Source of the DNA: Oligoflexales bacterium
Lineage (GTDB): Bacteria; Bdellovibrionota_B; Oligoflexia; Oligoflexales; RGVZ01
DNA: 64,000 bases
Assembly (NCBI GenBank): GCA_947494335.1
Contig: CANLUT010000001.1
Location: 62,001-126,000, forward strand
Direction of reading: 5' to 3'
Positions 1 through 9,562 of the stretch are shown here, piece after piece (position 1 is the stretch's first letter; each line of letters opens with the position of its first letter). Both the position numbers and the translations under genes were made by a program. Under the pieces are notes generated by a model, which saw nothing but the letters and a program-made list of their open reading frames with translations, did not search any database and was not told the DNA's origin.

Positions 1-2
1 TC

Positions 3-1574
3 GTCAGACCGGGGGACAAAATTGGTTTGGTCGGTCCCAACGGAGCGGGAAAATCCACCATATTTAAAATTATTGTCGGTCGAGATCATCTGGATGATGG
101 AACAGTGACCGTCGATCCTGGAGTGCTTGTCGGCTACTTCGATCAAAATATTGGCGAGATGGCCGGTCGTAGTGCGCTAGCTGAGTGTATTGCAGGTGCT
201 GGTAAGGTTTCTGAAATCGGCATTGAATTGGCAGCCATGGAAGCGCGGATGGGTCGTTTTGCTGACGAGCCGATGGGTGATGATGAGATGATGACCTTCA
301 TGGAGCGCTTTGGGGAGCTCCAAATGGAGTATCAAGCGCGAGGTGGATATGATCTTGAATCACGAGCTCAAGCAATTCTCTCAGGCTTAGGCATTGGTCC
401 TGACGCTTACAATCGCCCTGTGGAAAGTTTTTCGGGTGGTTGGAAAATGCGTATTGCTCTTGGGCAAATTCTTTTGCTTAACCCCGATGTTCTTTTGATA
501 GATGAGCCGACGAACCACTTGGACATAGAATCGATTCTTTGGCTCGAAGAATGGCTGAAGAGTTTTAAGGGTGCGATCGTAATGACGAGTCACGACCGTG
601 AGTTCATGAACCGCATTTGTGGTCGAACAGTAGAGATAGCTAACAAGCAGATTACGACATATAGCGGTAACTATGACTTTTACCTGCGTGAACGGGAGAT
701 TCGCCGCGAACAACAAATCGCCGCATTCAAACGTCAACAAGAGCAACTGGCAAAAGAAGAGGAATTTATCGCAAAGTTCGCTGCGCGGGCTTCACATGCA
801 GCACAAGTTCAGTCGCGTGTTAAAAAATTAGACAAGATTGAACGTCTTGAGTTGCCAGTCGAAACAAAAAAACTAAACTTCGACTTTGCGGCCGCTCCGA
901 GGAGTGGCAACGATGTTGTTCGATTGGAATCACTTTGTAAGGAATACCCTCTGCATGAGGGTGGCGTTAAGCGTGTTTTCAGCGGAGTAACGGGAGTTGT
1001 GCAGCGGCAAAATAAGATTGCTGTGACCGGTGTTAACGGCGCAGGGAAAAGTACGCTATTAAAATGTATAATCGGGGATACAGCGGCGACATCGGGTGGC
1101 GCCGTTATTGGAGCTAGTGTTAATTTGGGGTATTTTTCCCAGTACTCATGCGATCTACTAAATCCAGAAAACACGATCTGGGATGAAGTTTCCAATCGAC
1201 TGCCTGCGGCGTCAGTTGGTTACCTACGTAATCTTCTGGGAGCATTCATGTTTTCAGGTGACGATATTGAAAAAAAGATTCGTATGTTGTCTGGCGGTGA
1301 GAAAAGCCGTGTGATGCTTGCGTGCATATTGGCAACACCGGTGAACTTCCTGGTTCTTGACGAACCGACAAACCATTTGGACATCGATAGTCGCGAGACT
1401 TTGCTCAATGCACTCAAAGATTTTGATGGCACCGTAATGATCGTCAGTCACGATCGTTATTTCCTACGTAGCATCGTCAATCGCGTCTTTGAAATTGACC
1501 ATGGTGAGATGCGTGTTTATGACGGCACATATGACTACTATCTGGAAAAGACAACTCATAGGCACCATCATTAA
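3..1574 (+). CDS. ABC-F family ATP-binding protein, 5' end truncated by window edge
   Basis: Two ABC cassettes: Walker A GPNGAGKST and GVNGAGKST, signatures FSGGWKMRIALG and LSGGEKSRV, Walker B LLIDEPTNHLD and LVLDEPTNHLD. Frame is open to the window start (VRPGDKIGLVGPNGAGKST), so the TTG at 27 is not the true start. Confidence 0.95.
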   Translation, partial: VRPGDKIGLVGPNGAGKSTIFKIIVGRDHLDDGTVTVDPGVLVGYFDQNIGEMAGRSALAECIAGAGKVSEIGIELAAMEARMGRFADEPMGDDEMMTFMERFGELQMEYQARGGYDLESRAQAILSGLGIGPDAYNRPVESFSGGWKMRIALGQILLLNPDVLLIDEPTNHLDIESILWLEEWLKSFKGAIVMTSHDREFMNRICGRTVEIANKQITTYSGNYDFYLREREIRREQQIAAFKRQQEQLAKEEEFIAKFAARASHAAQVQSRVKKLDKIERLELPVETKKLNFDFAAAPRSGNDVVRLESLCKEYPLHEGGVKRVFSGVTGVVQRQNKIAVTGVNGAGKSTLLKCIIGDTAATSGGAVIGASVNLGYFSQYSCDLLNPENTIWDEVSNRLPAASVGYLRNLLGAFMFSGDDIEKKIRMLSGGEKSRVMLACILATPVNFLVLDEPTNHLDIDSRETLLNALKDFDGTVMIVSHDRYFLRSIVNRVFEIDHGEMRVYDGTYDYYLEKTTHRHHH

Positions 1575-1582
1575 TTCGATTT

Positions 1583-3592
1583 TCAAATCTCAACAGGCCA
1601 CGGAAGCGTGATGTGCTCGCCCCGATCTGCATTTTCAGTATTGAATTCCATGCAGGTTTCGATTGAGTGTGGATTTTGTGCCCATGCCCGCCGTGCGACA
1701 CCGCCCATCACATCCCATGGCATTGCCGTGTCAAGAATGGCGTCGACTCTAGCAGAACCGTCCAAAAGCATGCCATAACCGCCATTTATTGATTTGCCAA
1801 TGCCTACGCCCCCGCCATTATGGAGCGCACACAGTGTCATACCGCGAGCGGCATTGCCTGCAAAAATTTGAGTAGCCATATCGGCCATGATGTTCGAGCC
1901 ATCTTTGATATTGCTTGTTTCCCGAAATGGAGAGTCGGTTCCGCCGGTGTCATGATGGTCACGGCCAAGCATAATCGGGCCGACGTCTCCCCGACGTACC
2001 ATGTCATTAAACTTCAATGCGATGGCCCTACGTCCTTTAGCATCCTGATATAAGATCCTAGCTTTGGTGCCTACAACGAGTCGGTTTTTCTCTGCGTCCC
2101 GGACCCAGTTGTAATTATCCTCATCCTGGTAGCGCATGTCTTTTCTTAAAGTTTTGATAACTTCGGCTGCTGCTGCATCTGTCTTCTGAAGATCCTTGTC
2201 GTCCCCTGAAAGACAAACCCAGCGAAATGGCCCGTATCCGTAGTCAAAAAGTTCTGGTCCCAAAATGTCTTCGACGTAGCTCGGCCAAATAAACCCATCG
2301 CGCGTGTCCGTACCATTTTTCGCAATGCTACTAATACCAGTGTCGAACACACTTTTCATAAATGCATTACCGTAGTCGAAAAAGTATGTACCCCGCTCCG
2401 ATAACGTCTTAACAAGCTTAAAGTGATTCTGCAGAGTCTTATCCACGCGCTTTTTGAATTCTGCCTGATTTTGCGCAAGGAGCTCAGTTCGTTCCGCAAA
2501 AGTCATACCTTGAGGGCAGTAACCGCCTTCGTAGACAGCATGACAACTTGTTTGATCGCTTAGGAGATCGATATGGATTTTTTCATCAACTGCGTACTGA
2601 AGGAGATCAACAATATTTCCCTCAAATGCTATTGCTATTCCTATTTTTTTTGCCATGGCCTCATGGGCCAAAGCAAATGCGTCTTTCGGAGTTCTAGCGA
2701 CAACGTCCACCCATCCTTGACTATGTCTAGTTTCAATTCTCGAACGATCAACCTCGGCAATGATGCCAGCGCAGCCTGCAATGGCGACGGCCTTGCCCTG
2801 AGCGCCGCTCATTCCACCAAGTCCGCTGGAGATGAATAATTTACCGCCCATATTTTCGCCGTGTTTCAATCCTAGCTTGAGGCGACCGGCAAGCATGATG
2901 GTGTTGTAGGTCCCGTGAACGATTCCCTGCGGTCCGATGTACATCCATCCACCCGCGGTCATCTGTCCATAGTTTGCGACGCCGATGGCGGCCGCACGAT
3001 GCCAATCTTTTGGATTATCAAACATTCCGATCATCAATGCATTCGTTGTAATAACGCGCGGTGCGCCTGGATGTGAGCGGAATAAGCCGACAGGGTGTCC
3101 AGAGTAAATGACCAGTGTTGTGTCGTCTGTCAGCTCTTCGAGGTACCGTTTGATGAGTCGATATTGCATCCAGTTTTGGCAGACTTGCCCGGTCTCCCCG
3201 TAAGTAACCAGTTCGTATGGGTAGAGGGCGATATCGAAATCAAGATTGTTATCGATCATGACTTGCAAAGCTTTGCCCGCTAGACACTTTCCCTTGTATT
3301 CTTGGACTGGTTTGCCCTTGATAGCTCCGCTTGGTCGAAATCGATAACCGTAAATTCGACCACGAGTTTTTAATTCCTCCAAAAATTCAAATTTGAGCTG
3401 CCCGTGAAATTTCGGATGAACGTAACGAAGTGCATTGGCGAGGGCCAACTTAGTATCCTTTTCATCCAAGTTGAAACCTCTTGACGGGGCTCTTCGGTAT
3501 TTTGGATCGAAAGAAGGGAGTTCCGGAAGATTGGATTCGAGTTCTTCAACTTTGATACGTGTGGTTTTTGAAATCTGATTTGCATTGATCAT
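1583..3592 (-). CDS. hutU: Urocanate hydratase
   Basis: 669 aa; urocanase-like segments YSGHPVGLFRSHPGAPRVI, YGQMTAGGWMYIGPQGIVHGT, GLGGMSGAQGKAV, LGRDHHDTGGTDSPFRET. Confidence 0.95.
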   Translation of the reverse strand: MINANQISKTTRIKVEELESNLPELPSFDPKYRRAPSRGFNLDEKDTKLALANALRYVHPKFHGQLKFEFLEELKTRGRIYGYRFRPSGAIKGKPVQEYKGKCLAGKALQVMIDNNLDFDIALYPYELVTYGETGQVCQNWMQYRLIKRYLEELTDDTTLVIYSGHPVGLFRSHPGAPRVITTNALMIGMFDNPKDWHRAAAIGVANYGQMTAGGWMYIGPQGIVHGTYNTIMLAGRLKLGLKHGENMGGKLFISSGLGGMSGAQGKAVAIAGCAGIIAEVDRSRIETRHSQGWVDVVARTPKDAFALAHEAMAKKIGIAIAFEGNIVDLLQYAVDEKIHIDLLSDQTSCHAVYEGGYCPQGMTFAERTELLAQNQAEFKKRVDKTLQNHFKLVKTLSERGTYFFDYGNAFMKSVFDTGISSIAKNGTDTRDGFIWPSYVEDILGPELFDYGYGPFRWVCLSGDDKDLQKTDAAAAEVIKTLRKDMRYQDEDNYNWVRDAEKNRLVVGTKARILYQDAKGRRAIALKFNDMVRRGDVGPIMLGRDHHDTGGTDSPFRETSNIKDGSNIMADMATQIFAGNAARGMTLCALHNGGGVGIGKSINGGYGMLLDGSARVDAILDTAMPWDVMGGVARRAWAQNPHSIETCMEFNTENADRGEHITLPWPVEI

Positions 3593-3601
3593 TTTTTGTC
3601 C

Positions 3602-4921
3602 TTATGATTTCACGCCAGTTAAAATTGAACACTTTGATTTGATTTCGAGTAGTTCCATATCGGGATTGCTCTTCACGACAATGCCGCTTCCCGCAGCGTA
3701 ACGTGCCGATCGCATCCAATTATCACTGATAATAGTTCGAATCAGAATGTTGGATTTGATAGAACCATCGTGCATGACAGCAAAAAGATTTCCCATAAAA
3801 AATCCTCGCGATTGTCCCTCATCGGACTTAATGCGTGCCATGGCAGCTATTTTCGGGGCTCCCGTAATTGAGCCTCCTGGACACAATGATTGCAAAACGT
3901 CACGTAAGGTTATTTCCGAATTTAGACGCCCTTGCACGTGTCCCTCTAGGTGCCACACTCCGGGAAATTTTTTAAGTTCACCAGCGCTGATGACATCTAC
4001 AGATCCCGTGTCACATAATTTCGCGAGATCATTGCGCATGAGATCAATGATCATGCGAAGTTCAGCGAGGTCTTTTTCGCTGTTCAACAGTTGTTGCCCA
4101 GCATTAAGATCGGCTTTCTCATCGCCAGAAACTCTCGCGATCGTACCCTTTATAGGCCAGGTTTCAATCTTATGAACGTCTTTTTCGGTTGAGATTTCCA
4201 CGAACCGTTCAGGGCTAAATGAAGCAAGAACGCGGCTTCCTTGTGTCAGCAGGCAGCCGTACGGTCCCGCGAATGTTTCCAGTCTCATGCATAAATTTCC
4301 CCAGCCTCCCGCGTTTGGAGATTGAAAAAAGCGTAGAAGATTGACCTGATAGAAATCGCCATTTTTTATGGAGTCGATGATAGACCTTACGGCGTCTAAA
4401 TAAGAGTCGTCACTAGTTACTGGCAGAAGTTCAATGGGTTCTGGCTCCGTTGGAATCCATTTCAACGCATCAGAAAGAAGAGACTTGAGTTCACGCGAAG
4501 GATGAAGGTGAAAACGGGACGTATTCGCATCGGCGCGAGCGACGTACTTTGGCTCGTTGTGGTCGGCGGTCCAAATTAGTGCAGCTTTTATATTCCATGC
4601 AATCGGGCGTTCGCTCGTAGTTATTGCTGATCCCGACGGGAAGAAATCATAGGGAACCGCGAAAATCCATCTTGGAAGTTCCGATGCATCAAGCGAAACA
4701 AAAGTATTGTCCCTCAGATTAGAAACCTGTAAATCGAGCAGATCTTCAAAATTTACAGGGGTCATGGATGTAGCGATGACGACCCGACCATCACCCAGCA
4801 TCGCCAAGATTAGCGGCGCGTCCTGATGAGGCCAGCATGCCGCAACCCTAAACGGCCCCTGGTGGGCATGACCTGTAATCGTGCCATTTTTTTTGGATTT
4901 AACAGTCGGTGATTTTCTCAA
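3602..4921 (-). CDS. Chorismate-binding enzyme, aminodeoxychorismate synthase component I-like
   Basis: 439 aa, TTG start; chorismate-binding motifs IKGTIAR, ELRMIIDLMRNDL, CPGGSITGAPKIAAM. PabB versus TrpE subtype not resolved. Confidence 0.85.
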   Translation of the reverse strand: MRKSPTVKSKKNGTITGHAHQGPFRVAACWPHQDAPLILAMLGDGRVVIATSMTPVNFEDLLDLQVSNLRDNTFVSLDASELPRWIFAVPYDFFPSGSAITTSERPIAWNIKAALIWTADHNEPKYVARADANTSRFHLHPSRELKSLLSDALKWIPTEPEPIELLPVTSDDSYLDAVRSIIDSIKNGDFYQVNLLRFFQSPNAGGWGNLCMRLETFAGPYGCLLTQGSRVLASFSPERFVEISTEKDVHKIETWPIKGTIARVSGDEKADLNAGQQLLNSEKDLAELRMIIDLMRNDLAKLCDTGSVDVISAGELKKFPGVWHLEGHVQGRLNSEITLRDVLQSLCPGGSITGAPKIAAMARIKSDEGQSRGFFMGNLFAVMHDGSIKSNILIRTIISDNWMRSARYAAGSGIVVKSNPDMELLEIKSKCSILTGVKS

Positions 4922-5127
4922 AACAATGCCTTTTCCTGAGGGCGTGTTGGTCAGAATACTCGCTTAAATTCAGCAGGAAAAGTACTTTACTCAGTCCGCA
5001 ACGAGTACAGTCAGAGTTCAGCAGCCTTGTGTCACGGACTGCACAAGTTGTCGATATTTTAGCCACTTTAAGAGCCTGAGTTTGCGGTAAGTAGCTGAAA
5101 TTTTTAATGTCGCCCTGACAGGTGCGG

Positions 5128-5143
5128 TGGCATAGGGGTTGCT
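5128..5143 (+). promoter_or_regulatory. Sigma-54-type -24/-12 promoter
   Basis: TGGCATAGGGGTTGCT, GG-N10-GC geometry; matches TGGCAYR-N4-TTGCW. About 79 nt upstream of the likely ATG at 5222. Confidence 0.75.
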
Positions 5144-5221
5144 CCTTGCCCATTGAGCGGACCAAGGCATCCGCGTGTACTGTTGTTGCTCTGTATGAGT
5201 TGTGTTGTTGTTGGAGGCATT

Positions 5222-5962
5222 ATGAATTCACTATCCCGCCTGATACTTTTATCTATTCTCCCCCTGATTACGTCTTGCGGTGTTGGAACATCGTCATCCC
5301 CAGAGAGGCGTATCGATGAAAATCTTGTCAAAAATTCGCCAAAAATGTTGATTGGTCGGATTACAGCTAACGACTTCACGGCAGCATCGATGAATGTCCA
5401 GTTTGTTGCGATTCATAAAGACGTAAAAATTAGCTCTGGAGCTGACGCAGAGCGCGCGTTTAAAGAGGGTACGCCAGTATCATTCGGAGGAAACTCCAGT
5501 GTTGGATTAAATGGGTCTTCGGATGTTCGATACGATATGCGACTTGCAAACGAGGGAATGGTAAACTGCCCTCCCGGGATGAATTGCTCGAATGAACAAT
5601 TCGTTGTTGCCGGTCCGCGTGTGGGGATATTTGGAGGATTATTTGCAGGTCTGATTACCCGCTTGAAAAATCTTTTTAGCTTTCTGAGACCAAGCACTTG
5701 GATTGGCAATAACGGTTTGGGATATGGTTATCAGACGCAGTACGGCAATGGATCAGATCAGTATGGTGTCTTTGTTCCTAATCCGCAAACCCCGGTCTAT
5801 CAGCCGGTTCCAGTCCAGACCTATCCCGGAGGTCCGATCAATACTACGCCGCAATATCCAAACTATCCTACGACTCAGCCGGTTAACGGTCAGTACCCAC
5901 AGAACCCTCAATATCCGCCTCTGCCACAAGGGCAGGAACCCATGCCTACCAACCTGAGGTAG
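5222..5962 (+). CDS. Secreted lipoprotein with P/Q/Y/N-rich C-terminal tail (paralog of 30929-31699)
   Basis: Likely start at ATG 5222 (ORF track 5153) after GGAGG; signal peptide and lipobox MNSLSRLILLSILPLITSCG. Confidence 0.8.
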   Translation: MNSLSRLILLSILPLITSCGVGTSSSPERRIDENLVKNSPKMLIGRITANDFTAASMNVQFVAIHKDVKISSGADAERAFKEGTPVSFGGNSSVGLNGSSDVRYDMRLANEGMVNCPPGMNCSNEQFVVAGPRVGIFGGLFAGLITRLKNLFSFLRPSTWIGNNGLGYGYQTQYGNGSDQYGVFVPNPQTPVYQPVPVQTYPGGPINTTPQYPNYPTTQPVNGQYPQNPQYPPLPQGQEPMPTNLR

Positions 5963-6011
5963 GCTTGGTCTCAGTTTGAAGGTGTTCGGACTTTTAAATC
6001 TTGTTTTGACG

Positions 6012-6050
6012 TTGCTCTCCCCCGACACAAGGTGGAGGGCAAATTTTTTT
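6012..6050 (+). terminator. Intrinsic terminator
   Basis: TTGCTCTCC...GGAGGGCAA stem (one wobble) followed by a T run. Confidence 0.6.
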
Positions 6051-6115
6051 CTTGTTTTTGCAAATTATTAAATTGGCTTTGTATACTTGGCAAATTCAGC
6101 TGGTTGCAATCGTTT

Positions 6116-6131
6116 GGGCAAACACGTTGCT
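6116..6131 (+). promoter_or_regulatory. Possible sigma-54-type promoter
   Basis: GGGCAAACACGTTGCT; GG-N10-GC with a good TTGCT -12 element, weaker -24 element. Confidence 0.4.
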
Positions 6132-6162
6132 GGCACTATGCGCAAAATTGTGACCGGGTTTC

Positions 6163-6192
6163 TTGATTTGCGTCTGTATCACCCGCTATAAT
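6163..6192 (+). promoter_or_regulatory. Possible sigma-70-type promoter
   Basis: TTGATT, 18 nt spacer, TATAAT upstream of the ORF at 6250. Confidence 0.45.
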
Positions 6193-6249
6193 TACAGGTA
6201 GACATAAGCTCATGCAGCCGTCGCTTCAACTATCGAGGAGAGTAGAGTT

Positions 6250-7233
6250 ATGAACTCCGCGCCAAATCAGCCCAACAATAATAATAATAATACTTTCAAT
6301 TCTCAGCCGGCAACTGGCACCCAGAGTAATCCCTTTACTGCGGATTTGAAGGGTGAGTTCACGAGCAACTTTGGAACTAACACCAATGCTGTGTCCCAGA
6401 TTTTTAAGGACGGAAGCTTTGGTGGATCCAACAACAAAAAGTACATCATTTACGGTATTGCTGCGGTGGTGGTGCTTGTGTTGGGATGGATCCTTCTTAG
6501 TGGTGACGAGGCGGTAGACACAGAGACTGCTGTTGACGATGCAGCAGAAGAAGTTGGAGAAGATACAGAGGCTGGTGCTGGTGAGAAGAAAGAAGACGCT
6601 GCTGCGACTGATGCGGCTGCTTCTACAGATGCCGCGGCACCGGCTGATGCTGCTGCTCCTGCTGATGCTGCTGCGCAACCTGCAGCGACTGGCTCTATTA
6701 GCTTGACTGGGCCAGAAAATGGCGCATCTCTCAACTATGACGAAACCCAAGGCTCGGCGTCTTTCTCTTGGAATGGCGGCCCAGGAACTATTGTCTTCTC
6801 GCGCCACAATAGCATGCAGCCCGAAGTCATGCGCGTTAAGGTCAGCGGATCTTCCTACGCATTCCATCACCCATGGCCAGGCCAATGGTTCTGGAAAGTA
6901 GAGTCTGAGGGTGGGGCAAGCGAGGTTCGCTCTTTCTCAGTCAATCCTCCAGTTCGCCGTAATGTGGCTCTTACCGCCCCTGCTGCCGGAGCGTCAATTG
7001 CTGGTACAGGTGGAGTGGTGTCATGGACAGAAGATAAGGGTGTTGCGTACTACCGCGTGGAGTTGAACCAGGGTGATGATTGGTCTAACCCCCAGTTCAA
7101 ATTTTCAAGCGCAGGCGCTCAGGTGCAACTAAATGGTGTGCCGGCTGGACAGTATAATGTGCGATTGGGAGCTTTCTCGGAAGTTTCTGGGCGTTGGGAG
7201 TTTACACAACCAATTGCGATCACTGTTCAGTAA
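6250..7233 (+). CDS. Single-pass membrane protein: Asn-rich cytoplasmic N-terminus, one TM, acidic/Ala-rich spacer, two beta-sandwich-like repeats
   Basis: 327 aa; NNNNNN tract, TM KYIIYGIAAVVVLVLGWILL, A/D/E low-complexity segment, then two segments starting SISLTGPENGASLNYDE and NVALTAPAAGASIAGTG. Confidence 0.8.
   Translation: MNSAPNQPNNNNNNTFNSQPATGTQSNPFTADLKGEFTSNFGTNTNAVSQIFKDGSFGGSNNKKYIIYGIAAVVVLVLGWILLSGDEAVDTETAVDDAAEEVGEDTEAGAGEKKEDAAATDAAASTDAAAPADAAAPADAAAQPAATGSISLTGPENGASLNYDETQGSASFSWNGGPGTIVFSRHNSMQPEVMRVKVSGSSYAFHHPWPGQWFWKVESEGGASEVRSFSVNPPVRRNVALTAPAAGASIAGTGGVVSWTEDKGVAYYRVELNQGDDWSNPQFKFSSAGAQVQLNGVPAGQYNVRLGAFSEVSGRWEFTQPIAITVQ
6274..6292 (+). repeat. AAT/AAC trinucleotide microsatellite inside CDS
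   Basis: aacaataataataataat encodes the poly-Asn tract. Confidence 0.8.
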
Positions 7234-7252
7234 TTCGTCGATCTCTAAAGAC

Positions 7253-7284
7253 AAAGCCATCGGATTATCCGGTGGCTTTTTTTT
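7253..7284 (+). terminator. Intrinsic terminator
   Basis: AAAGCCATCGG-loop-CCGGTGGCTTT followed by T run. Confidence 0.8.
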
Positions 7285-7344
7285 ATCTGGAAGATTCCTT
7301 TTTTTTTGACTTGCTTCGCCAAGGCATGACAGAGTGTCGGCTAC

Positions 7345-7881
7345 ATGGATAAGTCTGCTCTAAGAACTCATTATCGATCAATGCGCCGTACGATTTCCGC
7401 GGAAGAGGCCAAGTTCTGGTCCGAGGGACTGGCGGCGAGCTTGCGTCTACATCTTATACAAGCAAGTTTTGACGGCGTTTTGTTTGCCTATCTTCCCACT
7501 CAGGGGGAGCCAGATCTCGTAGATTTTATGCGGAGCGCACGAGCACAAATCGCGATACCAAAGGTGGTGGGGAAGGGGCGTATGGACTTCTTTTTATGGA
7601 GTCCTGGGGATCCTGTAACCAGGGGACCATTTGGTATCTTAGAGCCTCTCGAACTGACGCATCCTGTCTTTCCAAAATCTGGTGACGCAGCTGTGATTCC
7701 TGCACTTGCTATTGATCGTTCTGGATTCCGCTTGGGCTTTGGAGGAGGCTACTACGACCGTTGGCTGCATGAGCATCGAGATAGCCTGGTCTTTACCGCT
7801 GGTGCTGTATTTCCACCCTTTATTTTTGACGGACAATTACCGCGGGAGTCTTTTGACGAGAGGGTCGACTTCCTTCTATGA
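7345..7881 (+). CDS. 5-formyltetrahydrofolate cyclo-ligase
   Basis: 178 aa; RLGFGGGYYDRWL signature and N-terminal MDKSALRTHYRSMRRTIS. Confidence 0.88.
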   Translation: MDKSALRTHYRSMRRTISAEEAKFWSEGLAASLRLHLIQASFDGVLFAYLPTQGEPDLVDFMRSARAQIAIPKVVGKGRMDFFLWSPGDPVTRGPFGILEPLELTHPVFPKSGDAAVIPALAIDRSGFRLGFGGGYYDRWLHEHRDSLVFTAGAVFPPFIFDGQLPRESFDERVDFLL

Positions 7882-7920
7882 CATCCTGAAATCTCCAGAG
7901 TCTACATCAGCAGAGGTCTA

Positions 7921-7939
7921 GTTGAGGGCTTAACTCAAC
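7921..7939. terminator. Weak inverted repeat between convergent genes
   Basis: GTTGAG-N7-CTCAAC; no strong T run. Confidence 0.3.
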
Positions 7940-7962
7940 GTTCTGTTTGAAAAAGTAACGAT

Positions 7963-9069
7963 TTATGGTCTGATACTGATGCTATTTACTTTAGACGAAA
8001 AGGTATCCCGGATTAACGCAGTGGATTGTCCTGTTATGCCGTTTATTTGCATGATGGTTCCTGTGTCCCAGTTTGGCGCCAATAAAGAATCAGGTTCAGT
8101 ACCGGCAATCAATTCTTTACTGCTCCTATGAAGACCAAGGACAGATGTCTCGCCAATTAAATCAAAGCATGAAGATATAGTAGTACCATCAAAGGCACAC
8201 TTTACTAAAACTGGGTTTGTTGAATGGCTGTACCTCACAAAAACGGACTCGTTGGATGCTACGATGCCCGCGACAGACGCGGAAGACAGAGCCGGAAAAC
8301 TTGATCCAAAATTATATGAGCTGAGACAAACATTTTTGTGGTCGTAAACATTCAGTCTTGGTGTTGTCGAGCTAGAGTTACCGAGAATCATACGGTCACC
8401 TGTGGATTTCCTAGTTATATAGGAGTTACCCGCCAAGGGACAATTCGATGAAGACAGCAAGTGAGGACTTCCTGATCTAACTGCGCGCGAAAATGAAGCG
8501 TCGGTAGCGATGGCCTCTAAAGATGCTGACATCTTCGCAATCAAAACCAACGGGGAGCTAGCAAATCCTTGACTAAATAGTTTTGGAACGCTGACCAACG
8601 ATAAATTGATATCCTTATACCAGTCTGCATCGATTGATGAAACGGAGTCGGCGGTAAATGAGACTTTCATGATCTTTTCGCCCTGACTTCCGGGATCAAA
8701 GAACGCTAGGAGCGTAGAGCTATCAAGCCAGGTCATGGCCGTCACAAACCCAGGTCCGAACCGTGTGAAATCGATGAAATTTATAAAGGTTCCATCTGCA
8801 GTGTAAGCAGAAATTGTCTGAGTTGCTGCTGAGGCCAAATAAATTTTCCCACGGGCAGAAACAGGTACCGAGGGAGTTGGAGGCGATGGCGAAGACGGTA
8901 TCGTGTCTACAGGTGCATTTGGTGATGTATTTGATTCGGCACCAGGAGCATTGACGTTGCTGGAATTTTGAGGCGTAGAGTCGGCTTCGCCCTTTGAGCC
9001 TTGTCCACCGCAGCTTGCGAGAGCAAGCAACATCAAACTAAAAAAAGCTACTTCTCTTAAGACTCCCAT
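7963..9069 (-). CDS. Putative lipoprotein, propeller-like
   Basis: Likely start at internal ATG 9069 (ORF track 9126); MGVLREVAFFSLMLLALASCGG lipobox, Pro/Ser linker, repeated KIYLASAATQTISAYTADGTF-type segments. Confidence 0.75.
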   Translation of the reverse strand: MGVLREVAFFSLMLLALASCGGQGSKGEADSTPQNSSNVNAPGAESNTSPNAPVDTIPSSPSPPTPSVPVSARGKIYLASAATQTISAYTADGTFINFIDFTRFGPGFVTAMTWLDSSTLLAFFDPGSQGEKIMKVSFTADSVSSIDADWYKDINLSLVSVPKLFSQGFASSPLVLIAKMSASLEAIATDASFSRAVRSGSPHLLSSSNCPLAGNSYITRKSTGDRMILGNSSSTTPRLNVYDHKNVCLSSYNFGSSFPALSSASVAGIVASNESVFVRYSHSTNPVLVKCAFDGTTISSCFDLIGETSVLGLHRSSKELIAGTEPDSLLAPNWDTGTIMQINGITGQSTALIRDTFSSKVNSISIRP

Positions 9070-9562
9070 AATACCTATCCTAAATATTCTATTAATTTCA
9101 AATTCTGAGGGAACTCGGTTTGGCATGAGTCATGCTTGAAGCGTTTTGCAAATTGTGGATCATTATAAGGTGTTAGCGAAAACGGCTAGGAGAATAAGAA
9201 ATCACATCGAGCGTCAAAACAAAAAATTTTTTTGAACTCGTGGTAGTTTGCTGTTTCCAGTGATCGACTGCTTAGACTGTATTTGTCGGGAGTTGTGTAT
9301 AAAAAGAAGAGTTTTAAAAATTTATATTCCCTCTGCAAACTGACCTGCAAGTTATGGCTGGTGTAGGTTGGGACATTCCGCGTTACCTACAAGTAATAGT
9401 TTATTGCGTCTTTGCAAATCAAGGGTAATGAAAATTGACTGAAAACCGATCCAGTCGTAATTACCCGGCTGCGACAATCCATGACTTACAAGTCAGCTTA
9501 AGTTTTACGTGATGAAGCCGATCACTTATTACTTTGAAACGGTTTCGGTTGGGGGAATCACA

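Noticed and set aside
387-1451. Antisense ORFs (387-746, 809-1195, 1220-1432, 1254-1451) opposite the ABC-F gene
   Set aside because: Fully covered by a convincing conserved gene on the plus strand; translations lack recognisable domains.
3747-4175. 142-aa plus-strand ORF opposite the pabB-like gene
   Set aside because: Antisense shadow of a conserved coding region.
6226-6885. 219-aa minus ORF opposite the Asn/Ala-rich membrane protein
   Set aside because: Arises from reverse-complement of low-complexity codons; no RBS or family evidence.
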